Below, piece after piece: positions 1-8,599 of a stretch of 64,000 nucleotides of DNA (positions within the stretch are counted from its first letter, which is position 1; each line of letters starts with the position of its first letter). Both the position numbers and the translations under genes were made by a program. Under the pieces are notes generated by a model that saw only the letters and a list, made by a program, of their open reading frames with translations, made no database searches and was not told where the DNA came from. This DNA is from Streptomyces albipurpureus (lineage in GTDB: Bacteria > Actinomycetota > Actinomycetes > Streptomycetales > Streptomycetaceae). The DNA lies in the NCBI RefSeq assembly GCF_023701525.1, contig NZ_JAMQAW010000025.1, forward strand, positions 294,319 to 358,318, given 5' to 3'.

Positions 1-1
1 G

Positions 2-280
2 CAGGGGGTGGGGGGGGTGGTGCTGCTCGTAGGGGCATTCGGGTGGTTGCTCCTGGGGCTCTGGCGTTCACCGCGGCCCACCCCGACCGTGCTCAGCGCG
101 GGTGCGGCACTCGCGGCGCTCGCGGTGGTGGCATCGGCGAGCAACGCGCTGAGCTTCGCACCGGTGACCGCGGGTGCGGGCCTGTTGGCGGGGGTGGCCA
201 CCGCACGGCTGGCAGGCGGTGACGCCCCGGAGCCGAGCGGCGGACTGACCCCGGCGACGGCAGGATTCCTGGCCGACTGA
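2..280 (+). CDS. C-terminal part of an unidentified membrane protein (cut by window edge)
   Basis: The frame is open from the first bases of the window and ends at a TGA, so the gene probably starts upstream. The visible part has a strongly hydrophobic segment (about residues 4-20), a basic hinge with SPRPTP, a second alanine-rich hydrophobic stretch, and a third short one before a polar tail ending in GFLAD. This is the pattern of a small multi-pass membrane protein. No enzyme motif is visible and I do not recognise the family. A GTG at 8 could serve as a start if the gene is complete, but no clear ribosome binding site can be seen. Confidence 0.5.
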   Translation, partial: QGVGGVVLLVGAFGWLLLGLWRSPRPTPTVLSAGAALAALAVVASASNALSFAPVTAGAGLLAGVATARLAGGDAPEPSGGLTPATAGFLAD

Positions 281-321
281 GTCCAGGAGGCTACGGGTTC
301 GGGGGTGGGAGGGCCACGGGT

Positions 322-897
322 TCAGGCCTGTACGGGCGCTGCGGGCCCCGGGCCGGGGGTGAGTCGGTCGCGCACCGCGCGTACGGCGGCTTCGGCGTCG
401 TCGACGGTCACGGTGAAGGTTCTGCCGTCACCCAGGGTGAAGACCACTGCTTCCCCTCGGCGGACGATGACCGCCGTGCCCATTTCCGGGCGCCAGCGGT
501 AACCCCAGCCGCCCCAATGACGTGGGGTGACCGTCGGTGCGAATTCCGCCCCCACCACGTGGGAGAGCGGGATCCTTCGGCGCGGTAGCCCCATATGGCC
601 ACAGCGGATCTCGATGAAGTCGCTGGTCACGGTGACCGCCACATGAACGAAGGCAAGGGTCCCGTAGAGGATCAGCAGGCCCGCGGCGACACAGCCGATG
701 ACCGACATCAGCAAGGGGGCGATCCCGGATGTCCAGGTGGAGACGATGGCGAGTTCTACGCCGAGTCCGATACAGGCGGCTCCCGCCACGGCGAGCAGCC
801 ACTGCATCCGATTGGTGGCACGGCCGGTCCACACCGCGGGCACGGTTTCGACGGAGTGCGCGGCGGGACGCGTCGAGTCATCGAAGTGGTCCCTCAT
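322..897 (-). CDS. PH-domain-like small membrane protein
   Basis: A 191-residue protein with a polar N-terminus, two adjacent membrane segments (about residues 33-55 and 60-85) and a C-terminal soluble domain. That domain has the strand pattern of bacterial PH-like domains: a VTSDFIEIRCG strand, a basic LPRRRIPLSHV turn, a Trp-rich loop HWGGWGYRW, then GTAVIVRR and a final helix. Such proteins are common and mostly uncharacterised in Streptomyces. A role in binding lipid or another envelope partner is only inference. It is an isolated minus-strand gene; the next gene upstream on that strand is the racemase-like gene. Confidence 0.7.
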   Translation of the reverse strand: MRDHFDDSTRPAAHSVETVPAVWTGRATNRMQWLLAVAGAACIGLGVELAIVSTWTSGIAPLLMSVIGCVAAGLLILYGTLAFVHVAVTVTSDFIEIRCGHMGLPRRRIPLSHVVGAEFAPTVTPRHWGGWGYRWRPEMGTAVIVRRGEAVVFTLGDGRTFTVTVDDAEAAVRAVRDRLTPGPGPAAPVQA

Positions 898-991
898 GCG
901 AGCAGAGTACCCAGCTTCCGAAAGGTCGGCCCGATTCCATGACGAACATCACAGAGCAGTACGTAAGCCGACAAAACGGACCGAGCTGGGG

Positions 992-1774
992 TCAGCGCAC
1001 CGGGGCCACCGTCTGTAGCAGCCGGCCCTCGGCATAGCTCAGGGCCTGTTCGGACAGGGCGGACTCCCGGCCGCTGAGCAGCACGGTGAGACGTCCCGGT
1101 CGGACCGCGCCGGGCTCCGCCGGGAACCTGTCAACTCCCAGTCGGCGCAAGGTCTGCGCGGCGACCGCCCGCGCCGACCCGTAGAGGACGACGGGTGCGC
1201 TGAGTGCGGCGCTGATGCGGTCGGCGACGAGTTCGTAGTGGGTGCAGCCGAGCACGACGGACCGGACGTCACCGGGGGTGCGCGCTGCCGCGGCGGCGAT
1301 GGCCCGGTCGATTCCGGCGTCGTCGGCGTGCTGGACGCCGTCCGCGAGCCCCGGACAGGGCACCTCGGTGACGTCGGCGCCGCCGGCGAAGTCCTGGATG
1401 AGCCGGCGCTGGTAGGAGCTGCCGGTGGTGGCGGGTGTCGCCCAGATGGCGACGGGTCCACCGGCCGCGGCTGCCGGCTTGATCGCGGGGACCGTGCCGA
1501 TGATGGGCACGGTCGGTTCCAGCTCGGCGCGCAGCGTGGCCAGGGCGTGCACGGACGCGGTGTTGCAGGCGATGATCAGCGCATCGGGTTCATGGGCCAC
1601 CGCCGCTCTGGCCACGGCGAGGGCGCGCTCGGTGACATCGTCCGGCGTACGCGGACCCCAGGGCATTCCGTCGGGATCCGAGGAGAGCACAAGATCCGCG
1701 TCCGGCCGGAGTCTGCGCACCGCAGCCGCCGCCGCGAGTAGGCCGATTCCGGAATCCATGAGCGCGATCTTCAC
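992..1774 (-). CDS. Glutamate racemase-like protein (Asp/Glu racemase family)
   Basis: Members of this family interconvert L- and D-glutamate for peptidoglycan, using two cysteines. Both regions are here: DSGIGLLAAAAAVRR at the N-terminus, IIACNTASVHA with the first Cys, and VLGCTHYELVADRI with the second Cys followed by the conserved THYE. The length of about 260 residues fits MurI. I chose the GTG at 1774 (VKIALMDSGIG) because an upstream ATG at 1834 would overlap the start of the divergent gene and would add a tail foreign to the family. The family's usual glycine-rich start reads DSGIGLL rather than DSGVGGL, so it may be a paralogue of the housekeeping MurI, which normally sits elsewhere. 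Confidence 0.8.
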   Translation of the reverse strand: MKIALMDSGIGLLAAAAAVRRLRPDADLVLSSDPDGMPWGPRTPDDVTERALAVARAAVAHEPDALIIACNTASVHALATLRAELEPTVPIIGTVPAIKPAAAAGGPVAIWATPATTGSSYQRRLIQDFAGGADVTEVPCPGLADGVQHADDAGIDRAIAAAAARTPGDVRSVVLGCTHYELVADRISAALSAPVVLYGSARAVAAQTLRRLGVDRFPAEPGAVRPGRLTVLLSGRESALSEQALSYAEGRLLQTVAPVR

Positions 1775-1832
1775 CCGGTCACCATAGTCGACACCCGCTG
1801 GTGCACCGGTCGGCTGGGGCAGACTGCGGCTC

Positions 1833-3008
1833 ATGACAGCGCTCGCTTGGACCGCCGCCGGATCACTGGGTGCCTGGGGCTGGCTGCTGCTTGGCCAGGG
1901 CTTCTTCTGGCGTACCGACCAGCGTCTGCCGCACCATGCGCCATGGGCGGGCCCCTGGCCGGATATCGCGGTCGTGGTCCCCGCACGGGACGAGGCGGAA
2001 GTGCTTCCGGCGAGCCTGCCGTCCCTGCTGGCACAGGACTATCCGGGGCGTGCCCGGGTGGTGCTGGTGGACGACGGGAGCACGGACGGTACGGGCGACA
2101 CGGCCCGGGACTTGGCGGCGCGGTACCGAGGGCTGCCGCTGACGGTAGTCCATCCGGGTGAACCGGAGCCCGGCTGGACCGGGAAGCTGTGGGCGCTACG
2201 GCATGGAATCGAGGTGGCCCGCGCGGATGCCCCCGATTACCTGCTGCTGACGGACGCGGACATCGCCCATGCACCGGACAGTCTGCGTGTCCTGGTGGCG
2301 TCGGCCCGTGCGGGCGGTTTCGACCTGGTCTCCCAGATGGCGCGGTTGCGGACGGTGAGCCGCTGGGAACGGCTGGTGGTGCCCGCCTTCGTCTACTTCT
2401 TCGGTCAGCTCTATCCGTTCCGTTGGGTCAACCGGGCGGGGGCGCGGACGGCGGCGGCGGCCGGTGGCTGTGTGCTGCTGCGCACCGAGGCGGCCGAGCG
2501 GGCCGGTGTGCCGGAGGTGATCAGGCAGGCGGTGATTGACGATGTGTCGCTGGCGCGGGCCGTACAACGGTCCGGTGGGCGGATCTGGTTGGGGCTGGCC
2601 GATCGGGTGGACAGCGTCCGGCCCTATCCGGGTCTGGCGGATCTGTGGGGGATGGTGTCGCGCAGCGCCTACGCACAACTGCTGCACAACCCCTTCCTGC
2701 TCACGGCGACCGTCGCGGGGCTGGTCCTGGTCTATCTGGTACCGCCCATCGCCCTCGGCGCGGGCCTGCTCACCGGCGATACGGCCGCGGGGTGGGCCGG
2801 CGGGCTGGCCTGGGCGGTGATGGCGGGTACCTATCTGCCGGTGCTCCGCTACTACCGGCAGTCGCCGCTGCTGGCGCCACTGCTGCCGTTCACCGCGTTC
2901 CTGTACCTGTTGATGACGGCGGACTCGGCGGTTCAGCACTATCGCGGCCGCGGCGCGGCCTGGAAGGGGCGTACCTACGCCCGTCCCCGGCCGGCACCGG
3001 AACGCTGA
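1833..3008 (+). CDS. Membrane-associated family 2 glycosyltransferase (HpnB-like)
   Basis: A 391-residue GT-A glycosyltransferase. It has an N-terminal membrane segment (about residues 5-25), then VVVPARDEAEVLP, the nucleotide-binding VDDGSTDGTGD, the lid motif EPGWTGKLWA, the metal-binding TDADIAHAPD, and an acceptor-side IDDVSLARAV. Three further membrane segments lie at about residues 285-375. The order, and the P-GW-GK-WA motif in particular, match the hopanoid-associated HpnB-like group of GT2 enzymes. No hopanoid genes are adjacent, so the substrate is unknown. The gene diverges from the racemase-like gene with only about 58 bases between the starts, so the two may share a promoter region. 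Confidence 0.8.
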   Translation: MTALAWTAAGSLGAWGWLLLGQGFFWRTDQRLPHHAPWAGPWPDIAVVVPARDEAEVLPASLPSLLAQDYPGRARVVLVDDGSTDGTGDTARDLAARYRGLPLTVVHPGEPEPGWTGKLWALRHGIEVARADAPDYLLLTDADIAHAPDSLRVLVASARAGGFDLVSQMARLRTVSRWERLVVPAFVYFFGQLYPFRWVNRAGARTAAAAGGCVLLRTEAAERAGVPEVIRQAVIDDVSLARAVQRSGGRIWLGLADRVDSVRPYPGLADLWGMVSRSAYAQLLHNPFLLTATVAGLVLVYLVPPIALGAGLLTGDTAAGWAGGLAWAVMAGTYLPVLRYYRQSPLLAPLLPFTAFLYLLMTADSAVQHYRGRGAAWKGRTYARPRPAPER

Positions 3009-3026
3009 ACTAACGAGCTGACGGGG

Positions 3027-4328
3027 TCACTTGCGGCCCGGGGTCCAGTTCATACCCCACCCATAGGTCTTGTCCATGGTGCGCTGCGGGCTCACTCCGC
3101 GATCGGGGACCAGGAAGCGGGCCTCGCGCTGGACGACGAGGTCGGAACCCGTGTTGGTGATCAGCGCGAGGGAGCAGACCGTGGAGGGCACGGTGCATTC
3201 GCCGAGCGAGAACTCGATGGCCGCGCCGTGCTGCGGCTGGAGAGTCACCGTCGCGTCCAGGTCCGCGAAGCTGCGCGCGCCCTCGTAGATGGTGACGAAG
3301 ATGACGACCCGGCGGAGCTCGTCCTTGTGGTCGAGATTGATGGTGAGGTTCTCGCCGGAGGTGCCGCCGGTGCGATCGTCGCCGTCGAGATGGATGTACG
3401 GGGCCTGGTTCAGCGCTCCGAAGGCGTTGCCGAGGGCCTGGACGACTCCCTTGCGGCCGTCGGTCAGTTCGTAGAGGGCGCAGAGGTCGAGATCGAGGTC
3501 GCCGTGCATGGCCATGGCTCGACCGAGTTTCGCGCCCCAGCCCTGGAACTGCTTACGCACCTTCCAGCTCAGGTTGACGCGCATCGCGCCGGAGGTGCCG
3601 CCCTGCTTGGTGAGCGAGACGGACGGGGCCTCCTTGGTCAGGGTCACCTTCGACAGCCGCACCGGAGTGGGCGCGGGGGCCGCGGGGGCCGGGGGTGCGG
3701 TGGCCGGGGCCGGGGGTGTGACGGGCTCGGCGCGAAGATGCATGGTGGCGCCGGACGGGGTGGGCGGCGCCGGAGCAGCCGGGGCGGAGGCCTTCTGAGG
3801 CTCGTCGACCGTGATGCCGAAGTCGGTCGCCAGACCCTCCAGGCCGGTGCTGTACCCCTGGCCCACCGACCGGAACTTCCACGCTCCTTGACGTCGGTAG
3901 AGCTCACCGAGCACGAACGCCGTCTCCACGGTGGCGTCCTGGCTGTCGTAGCGGGCGACCTCGGCGCCGGATGAGGCATCGCTCACCCGAATGTAGAGGC
4001 CGGGGACCTGACCGAAAGCGCCCCCGTCGGCCGAGGCCGCCAGAACGATCCGCTCGATCGAGGGTTCCACTGCCGCGAGGTCCACCCACAGCGTGTCGGT
4101 CACCCCGTCGGGGCCGGTCTGCTTCCCCTCATGGCGAACAGCACCAGAGGCATGGGTCGCCTGGTTGTAGAAGATGAAGTCCGCGTCGGAGCGGACCTTG
4201 CCCGAACTGGAGTCGAGCAGCAGCGCCGAAGCGTCCACATCAGGCGCGCGGTTACCCGAGCGCCATCCCAGTTCGACCCGGACCTGCGGCGCAGGCACCG
4301 GAGTATTGCCTCCCTTAGGCATGGACAT
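3027..4328 (-). CDS. Two-domain TerD-family calcium-binding protein
   Basis: A 433-residue protein with two TerD modules separated by a Pro/Ala-rich linker (roughly residues 185-235). The first module runs from VRVELGWRSGN to GLATDFGITV and includes DVDASALLLD. The second begins near KEAPSVSLTKQGG, includes the acidic DLDLDLCALYEL strand typical of calcium-coordinating TerD domains, and ends with YGWGMNWTPGRK. TerD proteins are linked to tellurite, stress and phage responses and to differentiation in Streptomyces. ATG 4328 is preferred because a GGGGG stretch lies just upstream; 4340 is also possible. A DUF6643-like gene is divergent, a pairing I recall from other Streptomyces. Confidence 0.88.
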   Translation of the reverse strand: MSMPKGGNTPVPAPQVRVELGWRSGNRAPDVDASALLLDSSSGKVRSDADFIFYNQATHASGAVRHEGKQTGPDGVTDTLWVDLAAVEPSIERIVLAASADGGAFGQVPGLYIRVSDASSGAEVARYDSQDATVETAFVLGELYRRQGAWKFRSVGQGYSTGLEGLATDFGITVDEPQKASAPAAPAPPTPSGATMHLRAEPVTPPAPATAPPAPAAPAPTPVRLSKVTLTKEAPSVSLTKQGGTSGAMRVNLSWKVRKQFQGWGAKLGRAMAMHGDLDLDLCALYELTDGRKGVVQALGNAFGALNQAPYIHLDGDDRTGGTSGENLTINLDHKDELRRVVIFVTIYEGARSFADLDATVTLQPQHGAAIEFSLGECTVPSTVCSLALITNTGSDLVVQREARFLVPDRGVSPQRTMDKTYGWGMNWTPGRK

Positions 4329-4581
4329 GCTTGCCCCCATCACGAGTTCGGCATCCGAATTGGTTCACCGATGGCCAAACCTAACCTTGAGGGGCCCTCG
4401 GGCGCCCCCGCCGACCCACGGGTAACCCACTTCCAGCTCGCCCTTTACACGATTCTTGCGCCGCTGCGCGACCGATTTTCCCGGGTTCGGTCACATTGGG
4501 GCTCAGCGGCCGGTCATATCTCCGGAAACAACCCTCTTATCGGGCTCCCCAAAGACACATCGTGCGCTTAACTTATGTGCC

Positions 4582-5037
4582 ATGACCTCCCCCCGCTCCA
4601 TTTACGGCGGCGGCTACTACTCCGCTCCCTCGTTCGCTGACACCCCGATCTACGACTCGCTGGTCGCAGAGCGGGGCACGCCTCAGATCGCTCCGATCCG
4701 AGTGCCTGCCGCCTATGACACCGGCAGCAACTACCTGCCGGCGCTCCCCGCGGCTCTGCCCGCCCTCCCTGCCGGCCCTTCGGCACCGCAGCCCGCGTAC
4801 GGCTATGGGCAGCAGACTCCCCAGCCCATGTCGCTTCAGCAGGCTCCGGCCCCGTACATCCCGCAGCAACAGCCGGTCGCCCCGCGTGGCTACCCCGGCC
4901 AACAGGGCTACCCGCAGCAGCGCCCGCCGGCCACCGGCTACGAGGCGATGCGTCCGGCCGCTCCCAGGCCCGCACCCGCACCGGGGCCCGGCTACACCGA
5001 CCCCTACAACCGCCCGTATCCGGGGCAGGGTTACTAG
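4582..5037 (+). CDS. DUF6643-like Pro/Gln/Tyr-rich protein
   Basis: A 151-residue protein starting MTSPRSIYGGGYYSAP. The N-terminal 55 residues look folded and conserved (YDSLVAERGTPQIAPI). The remainder is low-complexity, rich in Pro, Gln, Tyr and Ala, with repeated YPGQQGYPQQ-type stretches and the end PYPGQGY. It has no membrane segment or signal peptide. I recognise the N-terminus as the Streptomyces DUF6643 type from memory, which is not verified here. The gene is divergent from the TerD gene, with about 250 bases of shared upstream sequence. Function unknown; the disordered tail suggests a scaffold or binding role. Confidence 0.7.
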   Translation: MTSPRSIYGGGYYSAPSFADTPIYDSLVAERGTPQIAPIRVPAAYDTGSNYLPALPAALPALPAGPSAPQPAYGYGQQTPQPMSLQQAPAPYIPQQQPVAPRGYPGQQGYPQQRPPATGYEAMRPAAPRPAPAPGPGYTDPYNRPYPGQGY

Positions 5038-5347
5038 CCCCGCGCGGAAGGGCGTTCGCGCGCGGGCGGGCATTCGTCGGCCCGTCCCCCTTCCCCCGCT
5101 TCCCATCTCCCGCGTAGCCGGGCGCCCTTGGCTGCCTTGGGCCTACGGCCCCTTGGTGCGAGATGTTCCCTTCCGGTGAGGTCTGTGGGAACACGGCACC
5201 CCGCCGCGCACGTTGGGAGAGGAGGAGCGGGACAACGCAGAGTCGCCGTACGACAGCAGCACGCACCGATGCTCAGCCAGGGCTCGTAAGATGCGTGCTG
5301 ATGTTGTGCGGCACTGCGCTGTCCAGGACGGCGAAGGGGGTGCGGAC

Positions 5348-5956
5348 ATGGGGGCGGTACGAGGAGTCTGGCGTTGGCGCGGCAATCCCCTGCGCCGGGC
5401 CACCGATCTGATCGAGGCATGGGTGGCGTTGATCGCCGCGCTGCTTCTGGTCACCCTGAGTCCGGCGATCGGCTGGCTGGTCGGCTCGGCCACCGAGGAC
5501 TCGCTGCGCCAGTCCATGCGCCTCCAGCGTCAGCAGCGCCACCCGACGACCGCGACGGTGCTCAGCCCCGCACCGCCGGCGAAGCCCCCCTCGTACGACC
5601 CCGACGCCACCGCGTCCCATCGCCAGCGAGGTGCGGTGCGGGCTCAATGGCGGGCGGTGGACGGCCAGCGGCGCACCGGGACCGTCTCAACCGTCTTGGC
5701 GAAACCTCGGGCGGGCGACCGGATCACCATCTGGACCGATGCTCAGGGCCATGCGGTCGGCCGTCCGCTGAACGGCACGACCGTGCGGACGCATGCGGCC
5801 CTCACCGGCGTGGGTGGCGCGCTGACCGCCGCGGGAACGCTCGAATGCGCCAGACGCCTGGTGCTGTGGCGACTGGTACGACGCAGATATGAGCGGCTGG
5901 ACCGGGCCTGGGCCGCTGTTGGGCCGGACTGGGGCCGCACCGGTACGGGCAGCTGA
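5348..5956 (+). CDS. Rv1733c-like two-helix membrane protein
   Basis: A 202-residue protein with the typical layout of Rv1733c-family actinobacterial membrane proteins. There is a short basic N-terminus (WRWRGNPLRRATDLIEAW), a first membrane segment directly after it, and an extracytoplasmic domain holding TVSTVLAKPRAGD and ITIWTDAQGHAVGRPL. A second membrane segment follows near residues 150-170 and then a basic tail. The mycobacterial relatives are known mainly as dormancy-associated antigens and their function is not established. The ATG at 5348 is preferred to upstream in-frame starts because those would add an unrelated leader. Confidence 0.75.
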   Translation: MGAVRGVWRWRGNPLRRATDLIEAWVALIAALLLVTLSPAIGWLVGSATEDSLRQSMRLQRQQRHPTTATVLSPAPPAKPPSYDPDATASHRQRGAVRAQWRAVDGQRRTGTVSTVLAKPRAGDRITIWTDAQGHAVGRPLNGTTVRTHAALTGVGGALTAAGTLECARRLVLWRLVRRRYERLDRAWAAVGPDWGRTGTGS

Positions 5957-6178
5957 CCTCCCGATTCGTCAACTCCCGACCGATGCGCGCGCTACGGTGG
6001 GGCGACCCCATCGCGGGGTCGGGACCTGTCGCCCGATCAGGGCGCAGTCAGGACAGAGTTTCGGGCGGGCGCGGTAGCCGTCGACGAGTCAGTCACGATG
6101 GTGACAGGTCTGCAGGGGGCGTTCCCCTCCCCGAGGCGCGCCGAAACCGATTACACGAGGTGGGGGCAGAGCAACACG

Positions 6179-8599
6179 ATGGCACAGGGCACGGTCCAGG
6201 TGACCCACACGGGCACATCCCGGTGGCGGCGCCGCACGGGCGAGTACGCCTCTTTGGCAGCAGCCCTGGAGGCAGCCGGGGACGGCGATATCCTCACCGT
6301 CGCCCCGGGGACGTACCGCGAGAACCTCGTGGTCCAGCGAGCCGTCACACTGCGCGGCCCCGAAGGCTCCGTGGGCTCGGTGCGCATCGCGCCCGCCGAC
6401 GGCGTGGCCCTGACCGTGCGGGCTTCCGCCACCGTGCAGGACCTCCATGTGGAGGGCCAGGACACGACCGTGCCGGCGCTGTTGGTCGAGGACGGCACCC
6501 CCGAGCTGATCGACATACGCATCTCCACCCGCTCGGCCGCCGGGCTCGAAGTGCGCGGCGCGGCCCGCCCCACGGTCCGCCGCTGCACGATCGACAACCC
6601 CGCCGGGGTAGGCATCGCCGTACTGGACGGCGCGGGCGGGGTGTTCGAGGAGTGCGAGGTGGTCTCGGCCGGCCAGTCGGGCGTCTCGGTCCGCGGCGGT
6701 GGCCATCCGCGGCTGGAGCGCTGCCGGGTGCATCACACCTCGGGTGCCGGGCTGACCATCACCGGCGAGGGCAGTGGTCTGGAGGCCGTCGGCTGCGAGG
6801 TGTACGAGATCAAGGGCGCGGGGTTGCAGATCGCCTCCCGGGCCACGGCGCATCTGACCGACTCCAGTGTGCACCGCACTTCCGCCGATGGGGTGACCCT
6901 GGACACGGACGCGGTCCTGACCCTTTCGGACTGCGACATCCATGACATTCCGGAGAACGCGATCGATCTGCGCTCGCGTTCCGTGCTGACCCTCACCCGG
7001 TCCACGGTCCGGCGGTTCGGCCGCAACGGCCTTTCGGTGTGGGACCCGGGCACCCGGGTGGATGCGAACCAGTGCGAGATACATGACAGTACGGGCGACT
7101 ATCCGGCCGTCTGGGTCAGCGACGGGGCGACGGCGGTACTGGACTCCTGCCGGGTGCACGATGTCCCCGACGCCCTCTTCGTGCTTGATCGGGGCTCCCG
7201 GGTCGACGTGGTCGACAGCGATCTCTCCCAGATCCGCAACACGGCGGTGTCCGTGAGCGACGGGGCAAGCGCACAGCTCGATGACTGCCGGATCAGGGAG
7301 GCCTCCACGGGTGCCTGGTTCCGCGACCACGGCAGCGGCGGCACCTTGAACTCCTGCACCATCGACGCGGCGCAGACGGGTGTCATCGTCACCAAGGGCG
7401 CTGACCCGGTGATAGAGCGCTGTACGGTCACCTCGCCGGCGGAGGCGGGGTTCTATGTGTCGGCGGAGGGCCGCGGCACCTTCCGCGGCTGCCGGGTGAC
7501 CGGGAGCGGCGGCTACGGCTTCCATGTCATGGACGGTTGCCGTACGACGCTCAGCAAGTGCCGCACCGAGCGCTGTACGCGCGGCGGATACGAACTCGTC
7601 GATCCCTCGCTCCCGGTCATCGAGGATTGCACCAGCGATGAGTCGGCGGTGCTGGGGGCGCATGGACGGGCGGTACCGGAGCCCTCTGCCAACCGTCTGC
7701 CGTCCCCTCAACCCGCCGGGCCGTTGGCGTCGTCGCCCACCCCACCCGTGACACCGACGACACCCGAGCCGCAGGAGACCGCCCTGGCCCGGAGCTCGGA
7801 CGCGGTCCTCGGCGATCTGGACGCGCTGGTCGGTCTGGACAGCGTGAAACGTGAGGTCCGGTCACTGACGAACATGATCGAAGTCGGCCGGCGCCGCCAG
7901 GAGGCGGGCTTGAAGGCCGCGTCGGTACGCCGGCATCTGGTCTTCACCGGCTCCCCCGGCACCGGCAAGACGACGGTGGCACGTCTGTACGGCGAGATCC
8001 TCGCCGCGCTCGGCGTGCTCAAGCGCGGTCATCTCGTGGAGGTGTCGCGGGTGGATCTGGTGGGTGAGCACATCGGTTCCACCGCGATCCGTACCCAGGA
8101 GGCGTTCGACCGGGCCCGCGGCGGAGTGCTCTTCATCGACGAGGCCTATGCGCTCTCCCCCGAGGACTCCGGCCGGGATTTCGGCAAGGAGGCCATCGAC
8201 ACGCTGGTGAAGTTGATGGAGGACCATCGGGAAGCGGTGGTGGTCATCGTCGCCGGCTACACGGCGGAGATGGAGCGCTTCCTCTCGGTCAACCCCGGAG
8301 TGGCATCGCGATTCTCCCGAACCATCACCTTCCAGGACTACGAGGCCGATGAGCTGCTGAACATCGTCCAGCGGCAGGCCGACGAGCATGAGTACCGGCT
8401 CGCGGACGGTACGGGTGAGGCGCTGTTGAAGTACTTCGCCGTGCTGCCCAAGGGCCCGGCGTTCGGTAACGGCCGTACCGCACGCCAGACCTTTGAGTCG
8501 ATGGTGGAGCGGCACGCCAGCCGGGTAGCCGATCTGGCCGAGGTCAGTACCGACGATCTGACCTTGCTCTACCCCGAGGATCTGCCCGAGCTGCCCTGA
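6179..8599 (+). CDS. Parallel beta-helix protein fused to a CbxX/EccA-type AAA+ ATPase
   Basis: An 806-residue cytoplasmic protein. Residues about 1-500 are right-handed parallel beta-helix repeats, with coils of about 22-24 residues recurring as patterns such as RCTIDNPAGVGI, DCDIHDIPENAI and SCTIDAAQTGVI. A Pro-rich linker follows (about 515-545). The C-terminal AAA+ module has LVGLDSVKREV, the P-loop GSPGTGKTT (about residue 591), Walker B FIDEAYAL (about 650), sensor region VIVAGYTAEM, and an arginine-rich GNGRTARQTFE, as in CbxX and EccA ATPases. EccA-type ATPases act with type VII secretion and CbxX relatives remodel other proteins. No ESX gene is adjacent, so the client is unknown. The last 31 bases overlap the convergent gene. 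Confidence 0.85.
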   Translation: MAQGTVQVTHTGTSRWRRRTGEYASLAAALEAAGDGDILTVAPGTYRENLVVQRAVTLRGPEGSVGSVRIAPADGVALTVRASATVQDLHVEGQDTTVPALLVEDGTPELIDIRISTRSAAGLEVRGAARPTVRRCTIDNPAGVGIAVLDGAGGVFEECEVVSAGQSGVSVRGGGHPRLERCRVHHTSGAGLTITGEGSGLEAVGCEVYEIKGAGLQIASRATAHLTDSSVHRTSADGVTLDTDAVLTLSDCDIHDIPENAIDLRSRSVLTLTRSTVRRFGRNGLSVWDPGTRVDANQCEIHDSTGDYPAVWVSDGATAVLDSCRVHDVPDALFVLDRGSRVDVVDSDLSQIRNTAVSVSDGASAQLDDCRIREASTGAWFRDHGSGGTLNSCTIDAAQTGVIVTKGADPVIERCTVTSPAEAGFYVSAEGRGTFRGCRVTGSGGYGFHVMDGCRTTLSKCRTERCTRGGYELVDPSLPVIEDCTSDESAVLGAHGRAVPEPSANRLPSPQPAGPLASSPTPPVTPTTPEPQETALARSSDAVLGDLDALVGLDSVKREVRSLTNMIEVGRRRQEAGLKAASVRRHLVFTGSPGTGKTTVARLYGEILAALGVLKRGHLVEVSRVDLVGEHIGSTAIRTQEAFDRARGGVLFIDEAYALSPEDSGRDFGKEAIDTLVKLMEDHREAVVVIVAGYTAEMERFLSVNPGVASRFSRTITFQDYEADELLNIVQRQADEHEYRLADGTGEALLKYFAVLPKGPAFGNGRTARQTFESMVERHASRVADLAEVSTDDLTLLYPEDLPELP

